From positions 496,001 through 560,000 of the forward strand of contig MU867064.1 in assembly GCA_033725935.1 (NCBI GenBank): DNA of 64,000 bases, written 5' to 3'. Positions 34,436 through 46,250 of this stretch are shown one piece after another; position 1 is the first letter of the stretch, and every line of letters begins with the position of its first letter. The notes below the pieces were generated by a model. It did no database searches. It saw only the letters and a program-made list of their open reading frames with translations, and had not been told where the DNA came from. This DNA is from Cladorrhinum sp. PSN259 (taxonomy: Eukaryota > Ascomycota > Sordariomycetes > Sordariales > Podosporaceae). A program made the translations under genes and the position numbers.

Positions 34436-34812
34436 CATTGGATTGGGTTTGGATAAATAATAGCATCTAGACATTGGTTAGAAATAGACAAAGATAGGCA
34501 ACTTACTTTTCTACAATCCCCGTTCCGTTGCCTTCGGTTTAAGAAGATTACCTTCCATTGGAACCCGACAGCTCGGCAAACATATCAAGCATCCGATTAC
34601 AGCCTGTGAGGCGCTATTTTCAGCAGCTTATAGGGGATAAGCTGCTAAAAAAAAGTAACCCCCACCACCCAAACATGGAACCCGACAGCAGGGCTGAGAA
34701 TCTGCTCTTGAAATTTCCCATCCTCGAACCTTGCGATTCCAAACACCCACCGCTGCAAACCCAACAAACAAATATTGCCGAACTGACCGCGTAAGGGCAG
34801 CAAACGGAAAAC
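34436..34812. other. Intergenic, 377 bp
   Basis: 3' end of the hydrolase gene and promoter of RRP43. Nothing else is seen. Confidence 0.5.
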
Positions 34813-35880
34813 ATGGCAAATCTCTCAGCAGCAGCAGGAGAGCAACCTCCACAGCCACCCTCACTCACATTCTCCCGTCCAGTCTTCGCAAAACTCTCCC
34901 CCCATCCTTACTTGTTGCACACCCTATTGCCCTCGGACTCCTCCGTCCCTTCGAGCCGAACAAATGGGCGAAAGCCTCAAGAAGCCCGCAAGATTCAAAT
35001 CAACACTTCTTCCCTTTCCCAAGCGCACGGATCAGCACTCGTTCGGTCGGGAGACACGACAGTCATTTGCGGCGTTCGGGGTGAGATCCTGCCCGTAACT
35101 TCGATCCCCCAGTTTCGCGCCGGCAAATCCTACGACGATGACGAGAAGAGCAAAGAAGAAAAAGGGAAGAAGGAGCTAAAGGAGTACGATCTTCTCGTGC
35201 CAAACATTGAGTTGGCCACCGGCTGCGCTCCGCAGTTCCTGCCTGGTGTCCCGCCCACTACGCTCGCACAGACTTTGTCGACCAGGATTTATTCGCTGCT
35301 TCATAGTGCGGGTGTTGTTGATGTTGAGGGTTTGAGGGTTTGGTATACACCTACCAAGCCTGGTGAGGACAAGATGGACGAGGACGAAGAAGAGGAGGAG
35401 TTGGAGCCGGAAGTTAAGACTTATTGGGTGCTGTATATTGATTTGCTGTTTGTCAGCTTTGATGGAAATCCATTTGATGCTGCCTGGGCGGCGGTTATGG
35501 CTGGGCTAAGGGATACCAGGTTACCTAATGCTAGATGGGATCCGGATAGGGAGATGGTTATTTGCGAGAAGGGAGAGGGGAGGAAGTTGATGGTGAGAGG
35601 GTTGCCGGTTGCTTGTAGCGCGGCTGTGTTCTTGGAGAAGGAGCATGCCGAGGAGAGAGAAGGAGATAGGCATTGGATCTTGTTGGATCCCGATAGGCAG
35701 GAGGAGGGACTTTGTAAGGAGGTGATTACAGTTGTGGTTGATTCCAGTGATGGAGGGGAGGCGAAAATCCGGAGTATTGAGAAGCAGGGCGGTACGGTCT
35801 TAGGGAGGGAGCTCATACGGGGATTTGTGGGAATTGCGGAAGAGAAGTGGAAGGAAGTCGCTGCTGCGATGCCACACTAG
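34813..35880 (+). CDS. RRP43: Exosome core subunit Rrp43 (RNase PH-like), 355 aa
   Basis: Non-catalytic member of the six-subunit RNase PH ring of the RNA exosome, which degrades and trims RNA in nucleus and cytoplasm. Single exon. The N-terminal part has FAKLSPHPYLLHTLLPSD, a divergent RTNGRKPQEARKI in place of the usual RPDGR box, then NTSSLSQAHGSALVRSGDTT followed by VICGVRGE, the RNase PH fold core. PNIELATGCAPQFLPGVP, LFVSFDGNPFDAAWAAVM and a C-terminal IRSIEKQGGT match Rrp43/EXOSC8 best among the paralogs. Two acidic low-complexity insertions occur (DDDEKSKEEKGKKEL and KMDEDEEEEELEPE). Phosphorolytic arginines are not evident, as expected for an eukaryotic ring subunit. Confidence 0.88.
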   Translation: MANLSAAAGEQPPQPPSLTFSRPVFAKLSPHPYLLHTLLPSDSSVPSSRTNGRKPQEARKIQINTSSLSQAHGSALVRSGDTTVICGVRGEILPVTSIPQFRAGKSYDDDEKSKEEKGKKELKEYDLLVPNIELATGCAPQFLPGVPPTTLAQTLSTRIYSLLHSAGVVDVEGLRVWYTPTKPGEDKMDEDEEEEELEPEVKTYWVLYIDLLFVSFDGNPFDAAWAAVMAGLRDTRLPNARWDPDREMVICEKGEGRKLMVRGLPVACSAAVFLEKEHAEEREGDRHWILLDPDRQEEGLCKEVITVVVDSSDGGEAKIRSIEKQGGTVLGRELIRGFVGIAEEKWKEVAAAMPH

Positions 35881-36639
35881 GTGCTGATATACTTGAAGGG
35901 CAACGGATTGAAATAAAAAGTGTATGGATATAACTACTAGAATTGATACCCCAAAAGATGATTTACATTGTCCGATACGTCTAGAGTTCAGCGCCGTAAT
36001 ATCAGGAAGTGCAACTGTCAATGCATCATGAGGGCCGAAAGCAGATATATTTGGCGTTCGAGCCGATATAATCGTTGATACGGCATTTTATATATCGTGA
36101 CTGATGTATCAAGAGTTGCTTCTTCGTTATAGCCCATATATTATGTGGTAAAGCCAAAACGCATTCGAATGGAATTTTTTCACAACTTGCAATTGCGACA
36201 GAAAAAACTGTGTCTATACTTTCGACCCGCCTTTACAGATTAATTCCAAAGCAGGAGATACAGAGAGACATGTTAATCTTCCGCTCGACACGTGAGAACC
36301 TAATGAAAGGCCTCCTGCCATCCCACAGTGCTGTTGAGGGCATACGCTGCGGTGGGCTGTTGAGCGGTGGTGAGAAGAAAAGAGAAATTTTGTCGCCAAA
36401 TTGGAGACAAGCATTTGTTGGATGGCCAGCCCCGCAGCTCCAGGTGGCTCGTGCGTCACTGGAGCGGACCGAGCATCTGCCGGGATACACGGACCCACCT
36501 GTTCTTGTTGGATTTTTGACTTCATTCAAATTTTCGCTGCCTGCAACTCTCTTTCTCAATTCCTCTTCTTCAACTCATCTGCAAAACCACCCTAGCCTGC
36601 ACAGCTCCGACTGTCGCAGAGTGCCCGCTCCATGTGACA
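35881..36639. other. Intergenic, 759 bp
   Basis: 3' UTR of RRP43 and promoter and leader of MRS6. A/T-rich at 35.9-36.2 kb, then C/T-rich toward 36.6 kb. No gene. Confidence 0.5.
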
Positions 36640-38388
36640 ATGGAGTCTTTGAGTGACATCCTTTGGGATGTCGTGATATGCGGCACCGGTTTGCAGCAGT
36701 CACTGCTTGCTTTGTGAGTCACATTATCGATCCGTATCTGAGGTCGCCCGTCTGACTGACTTAGCCCTTTCTTTCCCTGAAGAGCTCTCTCAAGATCCAA
36801 TAAGAAGATTCTGCACATTGATCCGCACGATTTCTATGGAGGTCCAGATGCAGCCCTCAGCTTGCAAGAAGCAGAGTCATGGGTTGCTGACGTCGAGGCT
36901 GGAAAAGAGCCCTCTTTCAGTTCTGCTTCTGTTACGAAGCCTGAAGGGACAACTGGGCTTTCCTTTCCTCGCGCCTACTCACTGGCTCTTGCTCCGCAGC
37001 TGATCCATGCTCGCTCGGCTCTTCTCGAGCAGCTGGTCTCCTCGCGTGCCTATCGCCAGGTCGAATTCCTCGCTGTCGGGTCCTTCTTCATTTTTAAACC
37101 TTCCCAAGACTTTCCCCAGAAGCCAGCTCTTGTTCGCATTCCTTCCACCCGCGAAGATGTGTTCTCCACGACTGCCATCTCCGCCAAGGCGAAGCGAGGG
37201 TTGATGAAATTTCTCAAGTTTGTCCTGGACTATGAGAATTCGCCGCAGATAGAGCTCTGGCAGTCGGATGCAGATGCTCCACTGACAGAATTCTTGTTCA
37301 AGCAGTTCAAGATGGACAACGAGCTGCAGACCTACATCACTACCCTTTCGCTCTCGCTGGATGGAAAGATCACCATCAAAGACGGGTTGGCTGTTATCCG
37401 TCGCCATCTCACGTCGATGGGTATGTACGGCACGGGCTTCGCTGCAATTTATCCCAAGTGGGGTGGCATCTCAGAAATTGCACAGGTCTCTTGCCGAGCC
37501 AGTGCTGTCGGTGGAGCCGTCTACATGCTTGGTACCAACATTCAGTCAATGAAGGAGAGCGAAAACCCGATCGGTTTGGAGCTTACTAGTGGCGACGTCA
37601 TCAAGACGCGGACGATTGTCCGTTCTGATTACAATACCACTGACGGAGCGACTGGAACTACTAGACTGGTAGCAATTGTCAACTCGCCAGCTAAATTACT
37701 CTTCGAGACAACCATCGAAGGCGCTCCAATCCCTGCTGTCGCCGTTGTTGCATTCCCAGCTGGTTCATTATCAACAAAGCGTGGGAAGGTATCCGAGTAC
37801 CCGGTTTATATGTCTGTTCACTCCAGTGATACCGGGGAATGCCCCAATGGTCAAAGTAAGTCTACAAGTCTTTTTCTCTCTTTGCAGCCAACAATCCCCC
37901 AGTACCATGATGATCCAACTTCGAATACTTATCTACATTGCCCGAGCCTTTGGCGTTGACGATAATACCTCTGACATTCTGATGTACTCAATCTCTATCA
38001 ACTTGTTGTTAACTCATCATATTCTTATTTGGGTTCTAACTGGAGATTAATAGGTGTTTTATACTTGACCACTCTTGCAACATCCGAATCCCAGGAAGTC
38101 CTCAATCACGCCTTGGATTCCTTCCTTTGTGCTGTCAGTGACGATGAGACGCCACAGTGTCTGTACAAACTCCAATACACGCACTCGGGGACTTCAGTGC
38201 AGAATCCCGCGAATGGGACCATTTTCGGTTTTGCCCATCCTTCCACAACACTATCATTTGATGACTCAACCTTGGGGCCTGTCCAGGATGCCTGGAGGAT
38301 GGTCATGGGTAATGAAGCTATTGATGCAGAGTATATGAAATTCATGGACCGAGAAGGTGCCGCAGAAGATGACGAGACGTATGATTAA
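36640..38388 (+). CDS. MRS6: Rab escort protein (REP / Mrs6), 493 aa
   Basis: Presents newly made Rab GTPases to geranylgeranyl transferase II and delivers them to membranes. Exons 36640-36713, 36783-37855 and 38054-38388, in phase. The GDI/REP fold begins with the dinucleotide-like motif VVICGTGLQQSLLALALSRS, KKILHIDPHDFYGG, then FPRAYSLALAPQLIHARSAL and SLSLDGKITIKDGLAVIRRH. The later block includes GMYGTGFAAIYPKWGGISEI, AQVSCRASAVGGAVYMLG and, after the intron, LYLTTLATSESQEVLNHALD, and ends in the acidic DREGAAEDDETYD. The longer loop between the N-terminal motif and SFPRAYSL (EAGKEPSFSSASVTKPE) separates REP from RabGDI. Intron 2 (198 nt) is long for this region but has a normal CTAAC branch site near its end. 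Confidence 0.95.
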
Positions 38389-39001
38389 AGTCGATGATGA
38401 CGACGACGGTAAGAGCAGGTTTCTTTTTTTAGACGACGAGATACCACAGAGTCTGGATAGACATCCATTCACATCACGAATACAAATATAAAAGAAATTT
38501 TGAAATAATTTGATTTTCCTTGTGAACTCAGTGAATCTATTCAGCGATGCCAATTAGTTGTTCCCGTCCTCCCCTCACCGAATTTTCTGCATGTGTTTGT
38601 CCAGTATTCCCCCAAAAATCTGCCATAGTGTCTGCCAATTTTGACTGATGTGATCTCAATAGAAAAAACCCATTTGTCTCAAGATCTCAAGATCTCAAGA
38701 TCTTACCGAATGTGCGGTATGCATATAACAAACATTCCCAGAACCCCCCATCCAACGCCCTCGTTCGCTTGTTGTGAGATCTCGGTCAGATCTACGTAGA
38801 ATGCCATCTGGAAACCCCTTCCATCTAATGCGTATGTAATGAGCTCCGAATCGAAAATGAGATGCCGTTAATCAATGCCATATAATAATCAACTCCCACT
38901 TCCCTTCCGTATTCAGGCCGTTGGAATGCGTCGAAAACTGACTTGTAAAGAAAACCCCTTTGCTGAGACCCTTGGTGTCTTTCTGCCGCCTGTTCACCAC
39001 T
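38389..39001. other. Convergent intergenic region, 613 bp
   Basis: Between the stops of MRS6 (+) and REC8 (-). It includes a short 8-bp tandem repeat at 38,677-38,703. Otherwise 3' UTR sequence. Confidence 0.5.
38677..38703. repeat. Tandem repeat, TCTCAAGA x3.4
   Basis: Three perfect copies of an 8-bp unit followed by TCT; each junction creates an AGATCT palindrome. Lies in the MRS6/REC8 3' intergenic region. Confidence 0.95.
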
Positions 39002-41312
39002 TTAGTAATCGCCCCACGCGACGACATCATCATAACCACCCTCATTCTCTCCCTGCTCTTCGTCGTCGTCGTTGTGATCGGGAATCCCAACACCAACCCG
39101 GATAGTGCCAAACGGCTCAGTGCCACCCTGTCCTTCCTGCTCGACCTTGATGATATTCTTAGTTGCCAGAGACAAGACATGATGAAAAGCCTGGGCAATC
39201 ACAGCCCGGTTGCGGTCCTCACTCTCGAAAAGCTGATCGAAATCAACCCACTGTCTAGCCCTACTAACCTCGGTATCATTATCTTTCGGATAGCCCCTAT
39301 CCTTGGCCATGGTCTGGATGAAGGCATGGAAGCTACGACCTTCACGATCTAAAGCGTTTAGCATCGCCTGTGAAGTATTCACCACGACTGACTCGTCCCG
39401 ACGAGGCACATCAGGGAAGTCAGGGGGGGCAGCAAGGTCAGAAGAGAAGGCATCGTTCCCCTGAGAAGGCAAAAAGTCACCGAAGCCATCAGAGCCAAAG
39501 ATTGGCTGATCACTGAAGCGTTCGATAGCGTCCAGACCATGGCTGCGTCCGACAAGAGGACTGGCGCTGACCTGACGACTGCCTGCTCTACTTCCCTGGC
39601 CAGCAGCTCCCTTCATGGAGGAACTGGGGATCTGAGACGACGGACGGTTCCAGGGTACGTCTGAGGGCAGATCAGGAAGGGCAGAACCAGCGTCTCTGCC
39701 CGCTTCGATGGCAGGCTCATTTTCCTCAGGGCGTGGAATAACTTGAGCAGCTTGGCTGCTAAGACGAGGACGAACACGACGGGCGCTCTCCTCTTCCACT
39801 AGCTCCAGTGCTTCTGAAGCTATACGACGACGGCCGCGGGGGGCTTCACCGTCCTCTAAATCTGCCGAGTAGCACGCAATGCCTAAGATTTGCACTTGGA
39901 GTGCATGACCCGCAAAGTGCGCTGCCATGGGGTTGAAGATATTGTGGCCGTCAGCAGCGTGACCGACGTTGGCAATACCACGCCCAAAGATCAAGTTGAA
40001 AGCATTGTGGCGTGCTTCAGCGGGAGTGGCTCCGTAGCCTGGAAAAGGAGCAGGTGTTACATAGTCGAGGTAGTTGGCGTTCCAGTCTCGCAGTACATCC
40101 TTGGAAAAGGATGTTTGGTTGTCTGGTGCCAGGACCCGTCGCTGGCGTTGACGCCGAACACGAACGGGAGCCTGTTGGACAACTGCGTTCTGTTGGTTGT
40201 TCATTGCAACTTCCTGTTGCTCTTGCTCTTGCTCTTGCTCTTGTTGCTGTGGTTGGTGCTCCTGCTGCTCTTCTCGGGAAGGAATGGGTGGGTCAGATGG
40301 CAGAAAAGGATCAGTGCCGCCCATGGGGATGTCTCCTATGCTGTCAGAGAAAGGAATTGGTAGGTCTGAGTGGATTGAGTTCCCATGCTTCGAGAGCTGA
40401 GACTTGGGAATTTGCGGCAGCTCGGGTTCCTCAATGATGTTGCCGTCAGCGTCAATCTCAATGCCCCAGTCGTCCAAGACATCGATTTCTTGCTCCTCTT
40501 CGCCGAATGGCTTAATGGTATCGTAACCCTGATCCAAATACATGTTTTTTGCCAAAGGATCGTCGAAGAACGGGCTGTTACCGCCTGATGATGCTGGCAG
40601 ATTGAGTACACCGTGGAAAGAGCCGCTTGCACTGGAAGCTGCACGCTCGAGTGGTGAGAGTTGAGATGATACCTTTCGTGATGCTTGACTAATATCGGGA
40701 ACAACCAGGTTTCCCTCGTCGTCAAAGTCGAACACTGGTAGGTTGAAGTTCTCGGTCAAATCGAAATTCGGATCATCCAGCAAGATGAGCTCGTTGCGCC
40801 TGCCTTCCAGTTAATTGACCACGCAAGAACCTTTGTTTCGTCTCGTCTGGTTGAACATACTTAGCCTTGCCTGCCTTGTAATCAAGAGCGTTCTTATTCC
40901 CACCTAGAGTGTTGTAGAAGGCCATCATATGGGCCTGAACCTTTTCAGCATCTGTAAGCACATAGTGGCATTGCTGCGAATACACCCTTGACAACCCATA
41001 CAGCAAGCTTCCCTGAAGGCGCAACGCAATGGGTGCAGCTGGCTGGAGGATTGTCTCACAAGCCTTGGGTACATTAACTTGCTCTACATCTTTGCGTGAA
41101 ATCTTGCGGTTACCTGTGTTGGATCTGATCCCCACTGTCGATACCAGCCTAAAAAGCATGAGGTTATTCACAACTCTGTCAAATAAAGGAATATACTTAC
41201 CAGACAGTGGCAACACCATACTGGCGGCTTGTAAGAACTAGATAGTACTGCAATTAGACATGATAGCACTGATTGACCGGGTGTTCAACTTACTCTCGTG
41301 ACTGTAAAACAT
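39002..41312 (-). CDS. REC8: Meiotic cohesin subunit Rec8 (alpha-kleisin), 713 aa
   Basis: Kleisin that closes the meiotic cohesin ring and is cleaved by separase. Exons 41294-41312 (19 nt), 41201-41237 (37 nt), 40861-41148 and 39002-40799; all phases agree. The N-terminal kleisin domain reads MFYSHEILTSRQYGVATVWL, NVPKACETILQPAAPIALRL and QGSLLYGLSRVYSQQCHYVL, clearly Rad21/Rec8, and the MFYSHE.LTS form favours Rec8 over Rad21. The middle is acidic and disordered, with a Gln/Glu repeat (QQQEQEQEQEQQE). The C-terminal winged helix that binds Smc1 is present (RSFHAFIQTMAKDRGY, VDFDQLFESEDRNRAVIAQA, FHHVLSLATKNIIKVEQEG). Two tiny 5' exons make automatic prediction of the start error-prone. Confidence 0.93.
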
Positions 41313-42367
41313 CGTGTTGGCGCAGCGCCGTTGCCAGCCCCTGATACAACAAGGACTCGACCAAGTTGAGGCCGAATGTGAACGACCAAAACACCTGATG
41401 GTAAGGATAAGGGTTTATGAAAACGCTAAGAACGAAAAAAAGAGTGACTGTAGAAGTTATCTTGATGGAATCGTGGTAAGTGGTGTGGTTAAGGGTCTGG
41501 AGGACCCGAGAGCTCGACTCGGTAGAATATCGAATATCTTAGCCTGCAGGGCCGTCGCATAAAAGAATGGTAATAGCTGAAAAAAGTTGTTGAAGAGAAG
41601 GGAAGTTTAAAGAGGTCAATTGCACCAGAAGACGACGGCGTAGAATTCCCCCGTTGTCGCGAAATTTTGAAGACGGAAAAAAGGAAGGCACACCCCAGGC
41701 CTCACCCTCCAGTTTCCTTTCCATACTAGGAAACTACGGCCAGCCAGACGACCTAAGGAATCAGATGAAAAATTCGGTACTTTGATGATTTGAATCTCAC
41801 AATAAGAAGGATTGCATTGGCTGTCACAATATCTTGCATCTATTCGAGTCTTGCCCTTGAATTGCCTACAATGGCATACAGGTGATGAAGAGAGCATACT
41901 GCAAATTAAAAGCAGGACAATAGGTGACTGCCAGAACCGCAGCAACTTGAAATAAAAAATAAAAGCAGAGAAGACACAATTGCTGGTTCATGTGAAACAA
42001 CAAGAATCGTCGAGCGCCCTGCTCCACATGTTGCCATGCCATGGCTACTTCAACACTTACGAAAATGTATCAAAACAACAACTCACAAAGGGTTTGACTC
42101 TGAGCATCGTTTATTCCGAACAATTCTGCCATCGGGAATACACACATTTGATGTCCGAATGAAGCTGTCAGAGGCTCTTGACGAACCTGGTTACAAAAGA
42201 AGAGTACATTGTGTTTGAATCCAAGGGCAAAAAAATTATCCCTGTTCCGTGCCAACGCCGTTAAGTAAGGTGTCTTCCCAAATTAGTTCTTCCCACAACA
42301 ATCTTCACATGACTAACCATATATGTTACAAATGGTAAAAAATGAAAAGGAACAAAAGGAGCCCCAA
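41313..42367. other. Intergenic, 1.06 kb
   Basis: Upstream of REC8 (-) and downstream of the RBM5-like gene (-). No coding feature is supported; probably REC8 promoter plus RBM5-like 3' UTR. Confidence 0.5.
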
Positions 42368-45300
42368 TTAGCCCATCCGCTCAAACCTCTCCCTAGCTCT
42401 GTCCTTGGTCTTCTCTGCAAAACTGCTCTGATCACCTTTAGTCTTCCTGCTTGCCTCCTCATGCGCATCACCCAGCTTTCCGCCCTCAACGCCCAATCCA
42501 ACGCCAGGAGCATACACCTCAGTCGCGATCGCCTCTGTCCTCCCTGCCCCGTCGGCACCCAATCCAGCTCCAGCCGTCCATCCCATCTTGGCGAGTATGT
42601 TCATGCCCTTGTTCTTCTTGGCTGCTGGCTCCTTGTCATCCGTCTCTGCAGTAGAAGAAGGCTCTTTCCGCTTCTCACCAACACCAGCAGAAGAAGCCTT
42701 GGGAGCAGAAGGTTGACTAGAGGGTTTCTTGGGTTGATTAAACGCTTGTCGGCGCTCGAGTGCACGATCACGGTAACCAGCTCCTTGGCTTTGCTTGAGC
42801 TGTGTTTCCCAATCATGATAAAAGGTACTGGTAGGTACGCAACTGTGCTGTTTCTTCCCCAGCTTCTTCAAGACCTCATCTGCACGGGTAAGATTGTCTG
42901 GGTCTGCAAGCATGCGCCTGTGAAGTTCACTCTGCTGCTCGTGAAGCCAGACGGTCTCAACCCGTTCAAACCTGCGCCTGCAGAGAACACAGTAAAGGCG
43001 ATCAAAATCCGCATAAGACTTGTAAATGGGAAGAGCATCTGATTTGAGACGAGGGGATCGGCGGATTATAGTGCGCGGTTGCTTCTCGAGCGCAGCAAGT
43101 GCAGTTGCAGCTTTCTCTTTGACCTTGGGATCACGATAGAACTGGTGAGCCTTCCCTTCATGAAAGATGAGCAGATCGCTTCTGGTGTAAGGCAGGCCAC
43201 ACTCCTTGATGAGTTGGTCGCTTGACGCTTTCCAGCCGCAAACCATGCAGCACATGGAATCCCAATCAGCATAGGATAAGTACTGGTCAGTTGGGGCTGG
43301 AGCATATGGACCATCAGACGGCGTGTCCTCAGCCTCATGTGACGTAGCGGGGTTAAGGAATGCGGGAGAGTGGCCTTCTATGACTTGAGAATTCTGCTTT
43401 GGTTGACCGCCGTGTAATTGAGCTGATGCTTTTGCCCACATCTGCATCTGAGGCATCATGACAATTTTTGGTACAGCTCCGGGAATCTCCTTGTCCTTTT
43501 TCAGCCACTTCTTGAATCCTTTCGGTCCGCTCTTATTATGATCATCATTGCCACCCTTTTCGGGACCTGGAGCATCGGGGGTGGGATCTGTGTTGACAAC
43601 GTGAATGTTGGGGTAGGCGCGGTCATCCCAGTATTTAAGGCGTAGTGCAGGGTTGTAAATTGGTGAGAAGGTAAATTCTGCATTTTCAGTCGGAGCAGCG
43701 GGAACGAAGACGCCGGTGTGGATGAACGCAACGAACACTTGCTTCGATGAGATCGTGAACTTGGTTGAAGCACGGAATTTGGCGACAGCAGCCATTGCAT
43801 CCTCAACAGTCGCAAATTCCGCAAAGCCATACCTCCAAGATTCGTTGGTCTTTCGCTCACGCATGAGGAAAACACGACGCAGTGATCCCGGCTTCGCTCC
43901 CAGCCCAACGGTGCTGTTGGTTGGTGCTGTTGACTTGAGTTTGTTTGTGCTGGTAGGGAGGGACTCCTTTGGTGGTGCAGTATTCTCGACGAAAAGTTTC
44001 ATGATTCCTTTGGCGAGAACTTCTTCTGAAACCGGGCGATCGAGCCCTCTGATGACGACATACTGAGACGGTAGCTGTTGGGGGCATTCATCAGTTTCGC
44101 CAGTCAAGACTGGACCTGATGGCGTGAAGTAGTTATCGTCTGGTCTCTCTTCTTTGCATTTGAAGCAAACTGCTCGATGGGGGTAGTTGAATCCGTTGCA
44201 CTGATGATCGATCAGTATCGCAAAAATAAGTAAAATAATCGGCTGTGCTCACATTGGCGCACTCCCAACCATCTTCATCCTCTCTACGCGACTCGCGCGA
44301 ATAAGAGGGTTGATACTGCATATTCAATGATTCGACTCTCACGCTGACTGGTTCTGAGTCGAGGCCGCGAGATTGCTGCAAGGGAAAAGAAATTTTGGGG
44401 AAAGAATGGTCTAAAAAGTACTCGGCGTCGGAGCGTCGGTTAAACTCAACAGAAGCAATTGGGTGACCTAGTGACATAGACTTGTCAGAAAACATGAAAG
44501 GAAGGGACGAAGTGAAAAGCAAAGTACCGCCGTTACATACCGTCTAGGTCGGTCTGTATCCGAACGATTTTCACCTGATCATTCGAAAAATGACGATCTC
44601 GAGTCACATAGTCGAGACCGAAGAGGATCTGTCAAGTCGGGATGAGAGTCAGAAGAGGGTCGGTAGAATCGAGGGGCATTAGGTATACTCACGTCACGTT
44701 CGGTGACGTCCTCAGGCAGAGAGCTCAGAATTACCGTCTTCCCTGATCCACGTTGATGAGGGCGCGGGCGATCAGAACCACCACCCTCACGACCGTGAGC
44801 CAGATGAGACAGTTCTGGCCGTAAAGAGCCGCGATTCTGAACCAAATCAGCTCTACCGACATGCCTACCAGACGCCAGATCACCAGCTCGTGAGCGCGCA
44901 TGGGGCGACAAGTCGCGGTCTCGCCAAGATGCTCTTCCGTCACGGTCAGGACTACCAGGATGACGAGCTGGCGGACCAAACCCGTCGTCCCCCCAATGGG
45001 ACCTAGATCTTGGCCGAGCGTCATGATCATGCCCGTCACGAGCCAGGCTAGAAAGATGCCCTTGATGGCGCGAAGAAGGGTGCGCTCCAGGTGTGGGGCC
45101 ATCCTGGGGGCCCTCGTTGTCGTCGTCGTAGTTGAGGTTTCTTAAATGAGCTGGAGGAGAGGCTTTTCTCACAGGAACCGAAACCACCAATGTTAGCAAC
45201 TCTCAACTCGAATGATAGATGCGCATGGCCACAAGCACTCTCTGGAAACAAAAAGCAGATTGCGACAGAGGCCAGGCTAGGTTTCATCGTGCTGTTTTAC

Positions 45301-45481
45301 CCTTCCTCGACCGACGATATTCATCATCTCTGTCATCAAAACGGCTGTCTCGATCGCGGCCATATCCTCCTCCATCATGGCTGTGGTAATCGCGGTCGTA
45401 ATCGCGGCTGCGATCACGATAACCTCCACTTCCATCACCGTGCTCTCGTTCGCGCGACGAGTAGCGCCCTCCGTCGTACAT
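42368..45481 (-). CDS. RBM5/RBM10-like splicing factor: 2 RRM, RanBP2 zinc finger, C2H2-type fingers, G-patch, 928 aa
   Basis: Likely component of early spliceosomes regulating alternative splicing. Exons 45301-45481, 44693-45162, 44541-44628, 44253-44467 and 42368-44200; all in phase. The order of parts is an Arg/Asp/Tyr/Gly-rich tail (RS-like), RRM1 (KTVILSSLPEDVTERDILFG...HPIASVEFNRRSDAEYF), a RanBP2-type zinc finger DGWECANCNGFNYPHRAVCF + KCKEERP whose codons flank intron 4, RRM2 (YVVIRGLDRPVSEEVLAKGI...YGFAEFATVEDAMAAVAKFR), two related C2H2-like modules (YADWDSMCCMVCGWK...HEGKAH and YADFDRLYCVLCRRRF...HEQQSELH) and a C-terminal G-patch (NILAKMGWTAGAGLGADGAG). The exact first splice is uncertain (acceptor AAAAG, or GAG with another donor). 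No yeast ortholog exists for this layout. Confidence 0.9.
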
Positions 45482-46250
45482 GATGATGATTTGCAACAAA
45501 ATAAGGCAGGAATGAGAAATAAACAAGTAATTATAAGTCTGTGGATAATATTGGCCGTCAGTGGCTAACAAAGGCAATCCCAACAAATTCGGGATGATTG
45601 ATGCATGAAATGAGGCTTTGAAACGACAATACAGAAAGGCCAAGAGATTCACCGAGAAGGTGACCTACCGCAATGCTGATTGGTTGTGGAATTTGGGAAG
45701 ACGACGCTAACATTTAGCCGAAAATTTTCCGTTTATCGCCGCTTTCTGAAGCGTCAGTCGATAAGCCAACTTCCAAGGAATGAGTGCATGTACTCACAGT
45801 GCGGTTCGTAACGGTGGTTGTTTCGCACTGGAGAGGGAATTGTCGCCAGTGAGAACTTGGAAGCTTCAACAAAGATTTAACCATTATAACTCATAAATTC
45901 GTCTCAGCTTGGGAAAGCGGGGACATTTGATTCGTCTCCGACACGGCAAATACGGAAGGCACCGAGGACGTCGTCGAGAGCAGCCACCGGACCCCCTGGT
46001 GGTTACCCCTCCCCCTTCCAGGGAGCTTGATACGACATATCTATTAAATGTACCTATATGAGAACTGGTCATCGCAAAAGCCTGCCTTGGTTTACTGGGG
46101 AGTCAAGAGCTTCAAATTCTTCACTTATGCTCTCAATTCTCATTGAACACCCATTCTTCACCCACATACTCAGACAGTGCGCTGAACGCCTTCACCATTC
46201 TTGACATCCACCCCTGACCCCTTTCTCACTCATCCTCACATCTCTTCATC
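45482..46250. other. Divergent promoter region, 769 bp
   Basis: Between the RBM5-like gene (-) and the molybdopterin synthase gene (+). No gene is seen; the MOCS2B side ends in a C/T-rich leader. Confidence 0.5.

Noticed and set aside
37856..38053. Extra exon or twin intron inside the 198-nt intron 2 of MRS6
   Set aside because: An internal acceptor at ~37,889 leads to a stop within eight codons and the remaining piece would be too short; one long intron gives the conserved protein.
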